Positions 1 to 8,589 of a DNA stretch of 64,000 nucleotides are shown here, piece by piece. Numbering within the stretch: position 1 is the stretch's first letter; each line of letters begins with the position of its first letter. The stretch is from Paenibacillus sonchi (GTDB lineage Bacteria > Bacillota > Bacilli > Paenibacillales > Paenibacillaceae). The notes under the pieces were generated by a model, which saw only the letters and a list, made by a program, of their open reading frames with translations, was not told the origin of the DNA and searched no databases. Both the position numbers and the translations under genes were made by a program. The stretch covers positions 1,240,001-1,304,000 of the forward strand of contig NZ_CP068595.1 in NCBI RefSeq assembly GCF_016772475.1, in the 5' to 3' direction.

Positions 1-241
1 GCTTCTCCGCCAGATTGAATTCCAGCTCGAACGAATTGTCGAAATGGTCTTCAATCGCCCGTTTGCCTTTCCCCGTTACAATGATGATATCCTCAATGCC
101 GGAAGCAACGGCCTCCTCAACAATATATTGGATGGTAGGCTTGTCTACTATCGGGAGCATTTCTTTGGGCATTGCTTTGGTTGCGGGCAGAAAGCGGGTA
201 CCAAGACCAGCCGCGGGAATAATTGCCTTACGGATCTTCAT
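1..241 (-). CDS. galU: UTP--glucose-1-phosphate uridylyltransferase, N-terminal part
   Basis: Makes UDP-glucose from UTP and glucose-1-phosphate in the cytoplasm, feeding cell-wall glycolipid, teichoic acid and polysaccharide synthesis. Only the first 80 residues are inside the window; the rest lies beyond position 1. The N-terminus [20 protein letters not shown] carries the nucleotidyltransferase signature (G-x-G-T-R), followed by the conserved lysine-rich stretch [20 protein letters not shown], typical of GalU/GtaB. The ATG at 239-241 has GAAGGAG about 8 nt upstream. In Bacillus the gene is called gtaB. No neighbour on this side is visible, so operon context is unknown. Family assignment is secure; choosing between paralogues is not possible from the fragment. 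Confidence 0.93.
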   Translation of the reverse strand, partial: MKIRKAIIPAAGLGTRFLPATKAMPKEMLPIVDKPTIQYIVEEAVASGIEDIIIVTGKGKRAIEDHFDNSFELEFNLAEK

Positions 242-372
242 GACAGGACTCCTTCAATAATCTTCTCTCATTTTCATTCTAGCGCTAAAGGAAAATGGCA
301 TATTTGCTTTAATTATAGCAGTTCTGGTTTGATTTTGGCAGTGTGGTTATTGGAGAAAGCAGGCCTAGATTA

Positions 373-429
373 CGAAAAAAAGCCAGTGAACTGAGAGCTT
401 GTTTATAATCTCTTCAGTCACACTGGCTT
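373..429 (-). terminator. Rho-independent terminator (minus strand)
   Basis: Arms AAGCCAGTG (380-388) and CACTGGCTT (421-429) pair, with a second interrupted stem inside. On the minus strand the hairpin is followed by seven Ts. It ends the transcript carrying the U32 peptidase gene and the possible small gene after it. Confidence 0.75.
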
Positions 430-445
430 GGATAATTTACTTAAG

Positions 446-698
446 TTACAGAGAGCCATAACAACAGAACCTAGGCAGATTTCTAATTTGGCTACCGATT
501 GTGATTGCAGTGATACTTGAACACCAATTACTGTTACATGGGTAGTTCTGATTGGATTCGCTGGCTACGAAACACAGATACAGCTTATCCCCATAAACGT
601 AACGTATTCAGTCGGGCTCTCCAGAACCAATTCGGTCCGCATCCAACCGGGCAAAAGCGGGATCATGGCGTTTTGTCTGCCGCAAGTTCTTCTGACAA
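446..698 (-). pseudogene. Possible small gene of about 84 residues, visible only across two one-base gaps
   Basis: Not a continuous reading frame. Directly downstream of the U32 stop there is GGAGGCGG (704-711), 5 nt later a TTG start (698), and a stop at 446-448 placed 17 nt before the terminator, which is the layout of a real last gene in an operon. Reading it needs one extra A in the run at 671-674 and one extra G in the run at 589-592 (minus strand). The conceptual product begins MSEELAADK, contains MIPLLPGWMRTELVLESP, and ends with a Cys-containing tail CCYGSL. I do not recognise the family. The two gaps match the missing-homopolymer-base pattern seen in larger genes nearby, so it may be an intact small gene or a decayed one. 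Confidence 0.35.
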
Positions 699-714
699 TC
701 GAACCGCCTCCAGC

Positions 715-3269
715 TTACTTTGCATTTACCAATTGTCCGCGAGTCACTCCGAGCTGGTTGGTGGCTTTCAGGCTTTTCCATACCTGTGTGCCGGAAATCT
801 CCCCGCGCAGCGCACGGCTGTAAAGGCTGATGACCTCTGCGACCTGCTCCGGGGTTTCTTCCAGAAACTCAACTCGAAATGAGTTCACGCCCAGCTCACG
901 GAAATTATTCAAGTATTCTGCACCGGATTGTTCAACCGCGTTGTAGACGGTGTTGCGGCAGCCCTCGTCAACACGTACAGGATGAGCCATGCCGATACGG
1001 TCCTGCAGGGAAGCACGCTGCTCCTCGCAGGGGCGTCCGCAGTTCGTATAGTCTGTGCCTTCACTCATGAAGGTACAGTAGACGCAGTGCTCTGTGTGGA
1101 ACATCGGCAGATGCTGATGAATCACGACCTCTATACGCGAGGTGTCGCTGTGTTCCAGCAGATCGACCATCTGCTGGATGTTCAGGTCATAGGACGGTGT
1201 AATTCTGTCACAGCCCGCCTCCAGGAACAGATCCACTGCCCGGTGGTTCGCCATATTCAGGGAGAAGTCGCCGATCAGGCGCGGATGCACGGCATCCGGC
1301 TGCTCCATGCGGCGCTTCAGGTAGTAATAGAGCGCACCTGTATTGCGCACCAGGACAGCATCCGGCTGCAGGCGCAGGATGTTGGCATGGTAGCCGTTCT
1401 CGCCGGGCATATGAATGCGCGGCGTGGCCAGCGCAATGCTGGCCCCCGCAGCCCGTACAGCGTCCACCGCTGCCGGGAACTGCTTGATGAATTCGAAATC
1501 GGCGTAAATGTTCGTTACGCCGGCTTCGAGGGCAGCCTGCACCTGCGGCACGCTGCGGCACAGCGCGGTAAGCTCCGCTTCACCGCTGCGTGCACCCGCA
1601 CCATCCCTCATAACCGGGATGGTGCTTCCTGCGGCGCCCCTGCGGGAGGCGCCGCCGTAGACCTCTACCTCCCGTTTCACGTATACGGGAGGTTTCGGGC
1701 GCTCGCCCGCAAGCAGCTCCACCGCCTGGCGGCGGATGCTGTTCAGCTCGCGCATAGGCACAATCACGTCGCCTTCCAGATGCGACTCTAATGCCTCCAG
1801 CTGGAATACGGTTCCGCCCAGGCGGCCGAATTGCTCTTCCAGCAGGGCGGCATCCATCGGGCGCTTCTGCGCGGCTTCCAGCAGCAGCTCCGAATTCACG
1901 CGGACCGTGACGTTCTTCTGAACGTCGGTCCACCAGGTGGCCAGCGGCTCACCGACGCGGCCCTGCGCCTTCACGCGAACCGGGAAAACCCGGTAGGGCT
2001 TCTCCGTTTCATAAGACTGGCGCAGCGCCTTGTCGAGCGCCGGGTCATTGGTTTTCCAGATGCGGTCGCCGACATGCAGGCGGCGCAGGTCTACGTCATT
2101 GCGGCCGGGCACAATGTCGATAATCCAGTCTTCTCCGGCCTCGCCCTCGAGCTTCACGCCTTTGCGGCGCAGATCGTAGACGCGGCCGCCTTCTTCCTTC
2201 TTCGTCGGATCGCCGGCATCAAATACAATGCCGTCCCCGCGCTTCAGCGGGGCATGAATACGGCATACGACACCATCGCGCAAAATCTGTTCGACGGTCC
2301 CCAGATAGACCCCCCGGCTTTTCGGGAACGTGCCGTCAACCAGCTTTTTATTATTCGTCCCTTCGAGGAACCCGTGCGTGAAGCCGCGGGAGAAGCTCTG
2401 CTGCAGCTCGCGGATGTCTTCCTTGGGCGCCGGGGACCAATTCCCGTCAAAATACCGGTCAATCGCCTTACGGTACTTACTGACCACGTTCGCTACATAT
2501 TCCGGGCTTTTGAGGCGGCCTTCAATTTTGAAGGAGGTTACCCCTGCCTCGATCAGCTCCGGCATCAGATCAATCGCCGCCAGATCCTTAGGTGACAGCA
2601 GATAGGCGACATCGCCCATCGGCTTGACTTCACCATCCACCATCAGGTCATACGGCAGACGGCAGGCCTGCGCACATTCCCCCGGTTGGCGGAGCGCCCG
2701 CCCCACATTTCCGAGGTCAGACACTGGCCCGAATAGGAAACACACAACGCGCCATGCACAAAAACCTCCATCGGCAGGCGTGCCTGCTCTCCGATCGTAC
2801 GGATCTGCTTCAGGTTATTTTCGCGGCCAAGCACTACGCGCTCCAGCCCCCAAGGCTTCGTGAACTCCACCGCCTCCGGTGAAGTAATCGTCATTTGGGT
2901 GGAACCGTGGATCGGGAAGTCCGGTGAAATCTCGCGGATCAGTTTAACCAGCCCCAAATCCTGTACAATGACTGCATCTACACCTGCATCCACGCAGGCA
3001 TCGATTAGCTCTTTAGCCTCTGCCAGTTCATTTTCAAACACCAGTATATTAAAGGTCAGAAACCCCTTCACACCATAGCTGTGCAGAAACGCCATAATCT
3101 CCGGCAGCTCGTCCATGCGGAAATTGTTCGCTCTCGCCCGTGCATTAAACTTCTCTACGCCAAAAAAGACAGCGTCCGCCCCGTTCGCCACCGCCGCACG
3201 CATGCAGTCCCAGTCACCTGCCGGAGCCAGCAGCTCCACGTCTTCTCTGCGTATTTCTTTCTCGTTCAT
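715..3269 (-). CDS. U32 family peptidase with DUF3656 domain, frameshifted in this sequence
   Basis: Member of the collagenase-like U32 peptidase family; the E. coli relative RlhA (YdcP) takes part in hydroxylation of 23S rRNA, so an RNA-modification role is plausible but inferred. The N-terminal part starts MNEKEIRREDVELLAPAGDW and includes the U32 hallmark FVHGALCVSYSGQC. The frame is then lost and resumes as ECAQACRLPYDL, the next conserved block, running to a stop at 715. The join needs one more G in the five-G run at 2679-2683 (minus strand). Without the break the protein would be about 850 residues, normal for DUF3656-containing U32 proteins. The start is ATG at 3269 with GGGAGG 6 nt upstream. 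The separate frames run 2643-3269 and 715-2745. Probably a sequencing artefact. Confidence 0.85.
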
Positions 3270-3639
3270 TTATATCCTCCCAAACCGCCTTGCCGGCGGG
3301 TCATTTACAGCTTTTTAACTTATTAATTGTATCAAATATCACATCCGTGCGCCATGGATTTGCCAAGATTTATATAGATTACCGGGAGAAATCAGCCGGA
3401 CTCCGAATTGGGGACATTTTGCCGCATGATGTTTAGGAGGCGGTTATAAGTGTTGTACAAAATACAGTATTCCCGCAGATTCCGGACCATAGAATAAGGA
3501 TTGTTGTATAAAAGACAGCATTTATCCAGCTTCGTTGTAGGTAACGGGATATTATCTTGTATTTCATGCAACAATCTATCAAAGACAACCTAATTTAACA
3601 GTCAAAGTTGTAAATCATGCAATATTTTATAAGAGTACT
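3270..3639. repeat. Phased array of four TTGTA-headed units (period 51-53 bp)
   Basis: Gap between the U32 start and the DUF559-like gene stop. Units begin at 3453, 3504, 3557 and 3608 (steps 51, 53, 51). Each opens with TTGTA followed by CA at positions 13-14, for example TTGTACAAAATACAG and TTGTAAATCATGCAA; the remaining 35 nt differ between units. Read as codons the head gives L-Y-x-x-Q, but a TAA in the last unit and the 53-bp step break any frame. The same head recurs at 33132-33409. The rest of this gap (3270-3452) shows nothing I can name. Confidence 0.6.
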
Positions 3640-4311
3640 CTACGACCACACCTCTGGAAAACCCTCCACCGGCTCATAGTAACAAATATACGTATTTTTA
3701 AGCACCGGGCGCAGCATCCCTTTATCGGCCAGCCCTTGCAGCCATTTCCGAGCCGTCCGAAAGTTCACATGATATTGGATCATGATATCTTTGGGACGAA
3801 TCCCCTTCCCTGTGCACCAAGCCATTCTTAGTACTTCTCGTTCCTGTGGAGAGGTTGAAGACCCGGATGCGTTTCTGATTAATGTAGGTCCGATGACCAT
3901 TTGCAGCAGCATGCGGCAAACTTCTGGACGCTTTTGTACATCGTCGAATGAAAAATGGATAATTCTCCATCCCATGCCTGCAAGAAATGTATCCCGGTTC
4001 AAAGAATAACTGAACTTCTCTCTGTCCATGTCTTTAACATGACTCTGATAGCCGTCACATTCCAGTCCAAATTTCCCGTAAGGCGGAAGGAATGCAAGAT
4101 CGAGAAATTGTGATTTTCGGTTCCAATCGTACACCTCATACTCTGGATGCAGATGATCCAAGTTCCCGAACAACGGCCACCATACATTTTGCAGCAGTAA
4201 TTTCTCCGCATATTGGTGCCCCCTGGCCAGCCTTCCCCGCCGTTCACCTGTTCGTGCGCTTAAATGGCGTTCTACTAGCGCTTCATGCTCCTTCTCAAAA
4301 TTTCCACCCAT
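3640..4311 (-). CDS. DUF559-like PD-(D/E)XK domain protein with C-terminal helix-turn-helix
   Basis: A 223-residue protein. The middle holds a PD-(D/E)XK-type core: D71 in FLDLAFLPP, then E84-x-D86 in FGLECDGYQSH, a pattern shared with DUF559 and very-short-patch-repair endonuclease relatives, followed by the GWRIIHFSFDDV strand. The C-terminal 70 residues (REVLRMAW to the end) look like a winged-helix DNA-binding region with RPKDIMIQYHVNFRTARKWL as the recognition helix area. A nuclease or DNA-binding role is inference. Of two ATGs, the one at 4311 is preferred because GGGGGAG lies 6 nt upstream; at 4317 the spacing would be zero. It stands alone between a terminator upstream and a repeat array downstream. 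Confidence 0.6.
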   Translation of the reverse strand: MGGNFEKEHEALVERHLSARTGERRGRLARGHQYAEKLLLQNVWWPLFGNLDHLHPEYEVYDWNRKSQFLDLAFLPPYGKFGLECDGYQSHVKDMDREKFSYSLNRDTFLAGMGWRIIHFSFDDVQKRPEVCRMLLQMVIGPTLIRNASGSSTSPQEREVLRMAWCTGKGIRPKDIMIQYHVNFRTARKWLQGLADKGMLRPVLKNTYICYYEPVEGFPEVWS

Positions 4312-4332
4312 TAACATCTCCCCCTTAAAGAT

Positions 4333-4380
4333 AAAAAAAGAACGCCCCTAACTGCCAAAATGGCAAGGGACGTTCTTCGT
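4333..4380 (-). terminator. Rho-independent terminator (minus strand)
   Basis: On the minus strand, AAGAACGTCCCT pairs with AGGGGCGTTCTT and is followed by a T run. It closes the htrA-like/stalk-domain transcript that ends at 4680. Confidence 0.85.
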
Positions 4381-4679
4381 CTGACCCTATTATACCTCTG
4401 CACAGAGAGGGGCAGCAATGGTTTATGAAGCGGGTTTATGAAGCGGGCTTATGAAGCGGGCTTATGAAGCGCGGCTTATGAAAGGAATTAGCCGACATGA
4501 CCCGCAGAGAATAGCTTGTCACCACAAGGATTCACCGATTCACAGAGGGGATTCTAAAGTTCACCTTCACACAAGCACTGTGATTATGGCAGGATCACAA
4601 GCTAGAGTAATGACTCGAATCCTAACTCCCCCCAATGTTGTATCACCCTCTGTGATCATGACTATCCTTAACTATCCCC
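4381..4679. repeat. Intergenic stretch with a 14-bp tandem repeat
   Basis: About 4425-4485 holds four and a half copies of a 14-bp unit TATGAAGCGGGCTT, one copy 15 bp long. The rest (4486-4679) contains several short TCAC/GTGA-rich inverted motifs around TGTGATTATGGCAGGATCAC but no gene I can support. Confidence 0.6.
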
Positions 4680-6644
4680 CTACTCGCCTCCCGCAAGCCG
4701 GAACGACTTCAGCGTCTTATCCAGATCGGCCTGCTGTACGGAAGTCGCGTTGGCGTCGTTCAGGGATACGGTGAGGGTATAGACCAGATCATTGTTGCCA
4801 AAAACCACTTGCTGCGTTTGCACAGGGATGCCGCCTTTAGTCTGGCGGACAGTCAGCAGGGTAGCGGGAACTCCGGCAAAGGTGGTTTCCTCTTCCTTGA
4901 TGAGCTGCGGGCCTTTAGGGTCGTTTTTGCTGTTCTTGTAATAGCTCTGCAGCAAACCTACGGCATAGTCCACTGAACCCTCCGGGCTTGCATTGATCAG
5001 GAAACGCCCGCCGGTGAAGCGGTACTCCACGGTCTGGGTCTCAAAAACATCCTGATACGGTATCCACAGCCGTGGAATATCGATGCTGTAGCCGTAGGTT
5101 TTGGAGCTTTTGGTTACAGCCTGGCTGCGGAGCGCCGGGTAATCCTCCGTCTCCAGTCTGCCGAAATTCTCTTTGATCCGGTCAAAATCAATATCTATGG
5201 AGCCTAAGATTGTCTTGAACCTCGCCTTGTCCTCGTCCTGCCCCGCCGCAGCCAGATATTCCACGTAATAGCGGTACCCGGACTTTTGCAGCAGGATCTG
5301 GTATTTGGTGCTCCAGCCGCTGCCTGGATTCAACCTCGTTTCTTTCACGAGCGCCGGTTCACCGGAAACTTCCGCCTTCACAGCGTCCTGTATGGCATAG
5401 GCGTCGGCCACATAGGTGTCTTTTATCTGCGAATCCAGATCTTTGCTCCAGCTCTCCAGTGTAGACCCTGACGGGGCGGAAGTGACCTTTACCCGCAGAT
5501 AGCTTCCTTTTGTGCTCTCGTAGTTGAGGTGCTGGTCATCCATACTCCAATCCGCAGGCACCTGTAGCGATAAGCCATAATCGTCGTTGTAGCCTTCGCG
5601 CAATCCGTTTTTGACCGTTGAAAGATCGCGGATGCTTCTATCTTCGGCGTTGAATGAAGGTTGGAATGAGTTCAGCAGTGAAGCATATTTGTTCAGATCC
5701 TTGTAATTGGCTGCCGTATCATCGGTCAGATAGATTTCAAACAATCTTCCGCCGTTATAATACTGCCTTCCTTCCCATAAAGCACCGCTGGTGTCCTTAC
5801 TGACAATACGCGCGTAGGGCACTGCCGCATCCGGAAAAGCCCCCCGGTCCAGCACAGTCTCCCCGCCTTCTTGCGCCTCACGGACCAGCCTGTCCAGCAG
5901 TTCTTCCGGATCTGCAGCTTTTTCGAGCGGTGAGGCATGAACCTCCAGGTAATACTTATTCTCCGCACTCGTAAAGGTGGCTACACTTTCATTGCCGCCA
6001 CTGTCACCGACCACAAGACCCGGCGGATAATTCAGGCTCCAGCGATAGTAACTGTTGCCTATCCGGGTTTTGCCGACATCGCTGTCAATGCCGCCGGTTT
6101 CCGGCGCGTCTTCTTCACTCGCTGATGAAGTAAGTGTCACAAGTAGCCCTCCGCCGCTGGCGGGAGATATGCGCGCTCCCAGCACTCCGGCCACAAAACG
6201 CAGCGGCACCAGCAGTGTTCCATCTACGATACGCGGCGGAACAGGCAGTGTGACCTTGACTCCATCCTTCCAGGCGGTTGTGCTGCCAATGGTCATCGCC
6301 CCGGTATGGGGTCCGTACATCACTTTCACCACATCGTCCCCTTCAAGGGAGACTGTGCTGCCGAAGGCTTTTTTGAATACTCCCAGCGGGACGAGCACCA
6401 CTCCGTTATCCTCTATGGGCTTTTGAATCACAGCCTTCTCACCGTTAACGGTTGCAGCTGTGCTCCCGGCTTTGAGGCTCAGCTGCAGCAGCTTCTGCTC
6501 CGCTGCCTGTACTTCCCGGATGGGCAGCCATGCCAGCAACAGCAGCACTGCCAGTAATGTGCACAACCCGCGACGCAACATTCTGCTTACAGTGGTCTGT
6601 GCCTCCACCGGGGATCTGTTATTCCTCTGTATGTGCCTCAGCAT
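4680..6644 (-). CDS. Secreted stalk-domain (copper amine oxidase N-terminal-like) protein
   Basis: A 654-residue exported protein. A basic N-terminus and hydrophobic core (RRGLCTLLAVLLLLAWLP) ending near VQAAEQ form a signal peptide. Residues about 35-165 carry two stalk-domain repeats, seen as VVLVPLGVFKKAFG and GTLLVPLRFVAGVLGA, the motif named after the copper amine oxidase N-terminal domain and common in Paenibacillus secreted proteins. The remaining 450 residues contain three similar beta-rich modules of about 140 residues, each opening with a YGxSLxxPxxW-like phrase (YYRWSLNYPPG, DDYGLSLQVPADW, TYGYSIDIPRLW). No catalytic motif is visible. The ATG at 6644 is chosen because GGAGGGAG lies upstream at good distance. 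It overlaps the protease gene by 26 bp, so the two are very likely cotranscribed. Function unknown. Confidence 0.75.
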   Translation of the reverse strand: MLRHIQRNNRSPVEAQTTVSRMLRRGLCTLLAVLLLLAWLPIREVQAAEQKLLQLSLKAGSTAATVNGEKAVIQKPIEDNGVVLVPLGVFKKAFGSTVSLEGDDVVKVMYGPHTGAMTIGSTTAWKDGVKVTLPVPPRIVDGTLLVPLRFVAGVLGARISPASGGGLLVTLTSSASEEDAPETGGIDSDVGKTRIGNSYYRWSLNYPPGLVVGDSGGNESVATFTSAENKYYLEVHASPLEKAADPEELLDRLVREAQEGGETVLDRGAFPDAAVPYARIVSKDTSGALWEGRQYYNGGRLFEIYLTDDTAANYKDLNKYASLLNSFQPSFNAEDRSIRDLSTVKNGLREGYNDDYGLSLQVPADWSMDDQHLNYESTKGSYLRVKVTSAPSGSTLESWSKDLDSQIKDTYVADAYAIQDAVKAEVSGEPALVKETRLNPGSGWSTKYQILLQKSGYRYYVEYLAAAGQDEDKARFKTILGSIDIDFDRIKENFGRLETEDYPALRSQAVTKSSKTYGYSIDIPRLWIPYQDVFETQTVEYRFTGGRFLINASPEGSVDYAVGLLQSYYKNSKNDPKGPQLIKEEETTFAGVPATLLTVRQTKGGIPVQTQQVVFGNNDLVYTLTVSLNDANATSVQQADLDKTLKSFRLAGGE

Positions 6645-7782
6645 CTCCATCTCCCTCCGCCTCCCCTCCGCCGATCAGCGGGTCACCTTGACCGAGCACC
6701 AGCTTGCGGGTCACAATATCCCCGTCATGCTGCATCAGCAGCTTCACTGCCGCACCCGGCTTGTAGCCTTTGAACCATTCGTTGATATCCACCAACGAAG
6801 CAACCCGGTGACCGTCAATCGCATACAGCACGTCGCCTGCGGCAATCCCCGCCTTTTCCGCTTCCGCAGACACGACCTTCGTTACGGTCAGCGGGTCCTG
6901 CGCAGGCAGCCCGACAATCGCAGACCAGCTCTCCTCCAGCTCCAGGCCCAGACTGGGGCGTTTCACCTCTCCGTATTGGAACAGCTGATTCATGATGTAC
7001 CGAACCGTATCCGCCGGAATGGAGAAGCCCATATTTTCCACGCCAACCGCAGCGTATTTCAGGCTGTTCACCCCCAGGACCTCCCCCTTCATGCTGACCA
7101 GCGGACCGCCGCTGTTGCCGGGATTAATCGCTGTATCGCTCTGGATCAGCCTGTAGGCGGCATCCACCGCACGGTTCAGTCCGCTCACCACGCCTACTGT
7201 AGCCGAGTTCCGCAAGGAGAAAGAGATAGGTGTCCCAATCGCAATCACCTTTTCCCCCACTTGAATCTTATCCGTTGCATTAGCAAACCTGGCAGGCTTC
7301 AGGGATTTGGCATTGATTCTGACCAAAGCCAGATCACTGACCTCATCCAGATAGGAGGCGGTGATGTTGTAGCTTTTAGCGTCTGATGTTACCACGACCG
7401 CATTCTTCAGCCCTTTGATGACATGGGCATTGGTTATAATCCAGCCGTCCGCTTTGACTATAATGCCGGAGCCATGGGTCAAATTGTACCGGTCATCCGG
7501 TCCACTGCCGGGGTCACCCGTATATTTGCCGATGATGCCCACCACCGAGGGGGACACCGCCTTAATGATCTGCGGCACAGCATCGGCTGTGACCGCTGTA
7601 TTCTTTTTGCTGATGGCTGCCGGAGCGGCCACTTGTCCAAAATCCCCGTCAACGAAGCTCTTAACTTCACCCGCAGCCGGACTGCTGTCCGGGAATGCCG
7701 CTGCAAACGCTGAAGGTGTACCGCCTCCCGCCCCGAATAGCAGCACCCCGCACAGGAGCATGCCATGGCGCTTTTTATACAT
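6619..7782 (-). CDS. HtrA/DegP-like trypsin-fold serine protease with PDZ domain
   Basis: Exported or membrane-anchored quality-control protease. The N-terminus MYKKRHGMLLCGVLLF ending in SAFAA is a signal sequence. The catalytic triad is complete: His in TNAHVI (about residue 120), Asp in SDLALV (about 150) and Ser in GNSGGPL (about 224). A PDZ domain follows from about 285, with KAGIAAGDVLYAIDG as its core. At 387 residues it is slightly shorter than typical HtrA. It lacks the long cytoplasmic tail and clear single anchor of Bacillus HtrA/HtrB, which suggests a soluble secreted form. A GTG at 7794 is also in frame; ATG at 7782 is preferred (GGGG 6 nt upstream), with moderate certainty. The overlapping downstream gene encodes a secreted stalk-domain protein, a possible substrate or partner (inference). 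Confidence 0.85.
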   Translation of the reverse strand: MYKKRHGMLLCGVLLFGAGGGTPSAFAAAFPDSSPAAGEVKSFVDGDFGQVAAPAAISKKNTAVTADAVPQIIKAVSPSVVGIIGKYTGDPGSGPDDRYNLTHGSGIIVKADGWIITNAHVIKGLKNAVVVTSDAKSYNITASYLDEVSDLALVRINAKSLKPARFANATDKIQVGEKVIAIGTPISFSLRNSATVGVVSGLNRAVDAAYRLIQSDTAINPGNSGGPLVSMKGEVLGVNSLKYAAVGVENMGFSIPADTVRYIMNQLFQYGEVKRPSLGLELEESWSAIVGLPAQDPLTVTKVVSAEAEKAGIAAGDVLYAIDGHRVASLVDINEWFKGYKPGAAVKLLMQHDGDIVTRKLVLGQGDPLIGGGEAEGDGDAEAHTEE

Positions 7783-7867
7783 CCTTTTCCCCACTTCATC
7801 AAGCTTTCACCGGCCCTCTCCCTGTCTACAAAACTCTAAAAAATGCTTAAGTGCACTCCTGCACAAT

Positions 7868-7918
7868 GATAAAAAGACGCCTTCAGCCACGCCAGCGGCG
7901 GTAAAGGTGTCTTTTGGG
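7868..7918 (-). terminator. Rho-independent terminator (minus strand)
   Basis: AAAAGACACCTTTACCGCC on the minus strand pairs imperfectly with GGCTGAAGGCGTCTTTT and ends in Ts. It follows the small membrane protein gene ending at 7976. Confidence 0.75.
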
Positions 7919-7975
7919 AATTTCCGACTCTGCAATTGTCTCTTTTGCCTGTACCAGGGGTGATTTTAACCCTTT

Positions 7976-8185
7976 CTAGCTTAACCAGTTCATCACCATC
8001 GCATAGTCCGAAACCACGAATACCAATAGGCTCACGACTCCAAAAGCAATAGCGAATTTGTTCTTCTGGGGTGCCCGCAGCAAGCGGATCACTCCAATAA
8101 AGATCAGAATGGTGAACAAAATCATAAACACATCGAAGGTATGAAATTTAGACGGCTCTTGCACGGCAGCTTCAGCAAGCAGCAT
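7976..8185 (-). CDS. Small two-helix membrane protein (possibly DUF2759)
   Basis: 69 residues with two hydrophobic segments, FMILFTILIFIGVIRLL and FAIAFGVVSLLVFVVSDYAM, separated by a short basic loop (RAPQKNK). Such a hairpin with a positively charged loop predicts both ends outside and the loop in the cytoplasm. Size and layout resemble the DUF2759 small proteins of Bacillales, but I am not certain of the family. GGGGAGG is present just upstream of the ATG, supporting translation. It has its own terminator and stands apart from neighbouring genes. No function can be assigned. Confidence 0.6.
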   Translation of the reverse strand: MLLAEAAVQEPSKFHTFDVFMILFTILIFIGVIRLLRAPQKNKFAIAFGVVSLLVFVVSDYAMVMNWLS

Positions 8186-8589
8186 GGCATTACCTCCCCG
8201 AGAGTATTGTCAAGCAAGTTCATCTATTCCATATCTCCTTCTATGTTATCGCTACCATTTGAGTGACGCAATAGAAAATGCTTAAAAAATTATGTATTTG
8301 TCACAAAAATATTTTCCGGGGTGAAACTATGCTGCACAACAGCAGTTGGGGATCTTCATTTTGCATGTGTGCATCCTTTGTCAAAGAGCTTGCTTATATC
8401 ATTATTTAACGAAAATATCCTTCTTTGAATCTTATGATGGACATGCTCTGCTTATGCCTGTTCGAACTATCAGCAAGTCCTTATTTATTCATAAACAATC
8501 GTTATACCCTTTGCCACAACCCTCACTGCCTGTGACTCGCACCTGTGTTACCATCGGGCTTATGAGCGTATACAGAAAGGATGTTGGAT
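8186..8589. other. Intergenic region upstream of the nitrite/sulfite reductase gene
   Basis: About 400 bp, AT-rich near 8280-8320, between divergent genes. It should hold both promoters, but I see no convincing -35/-10 pair, riboswitch or recognised operator. Confidence 0.4.
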
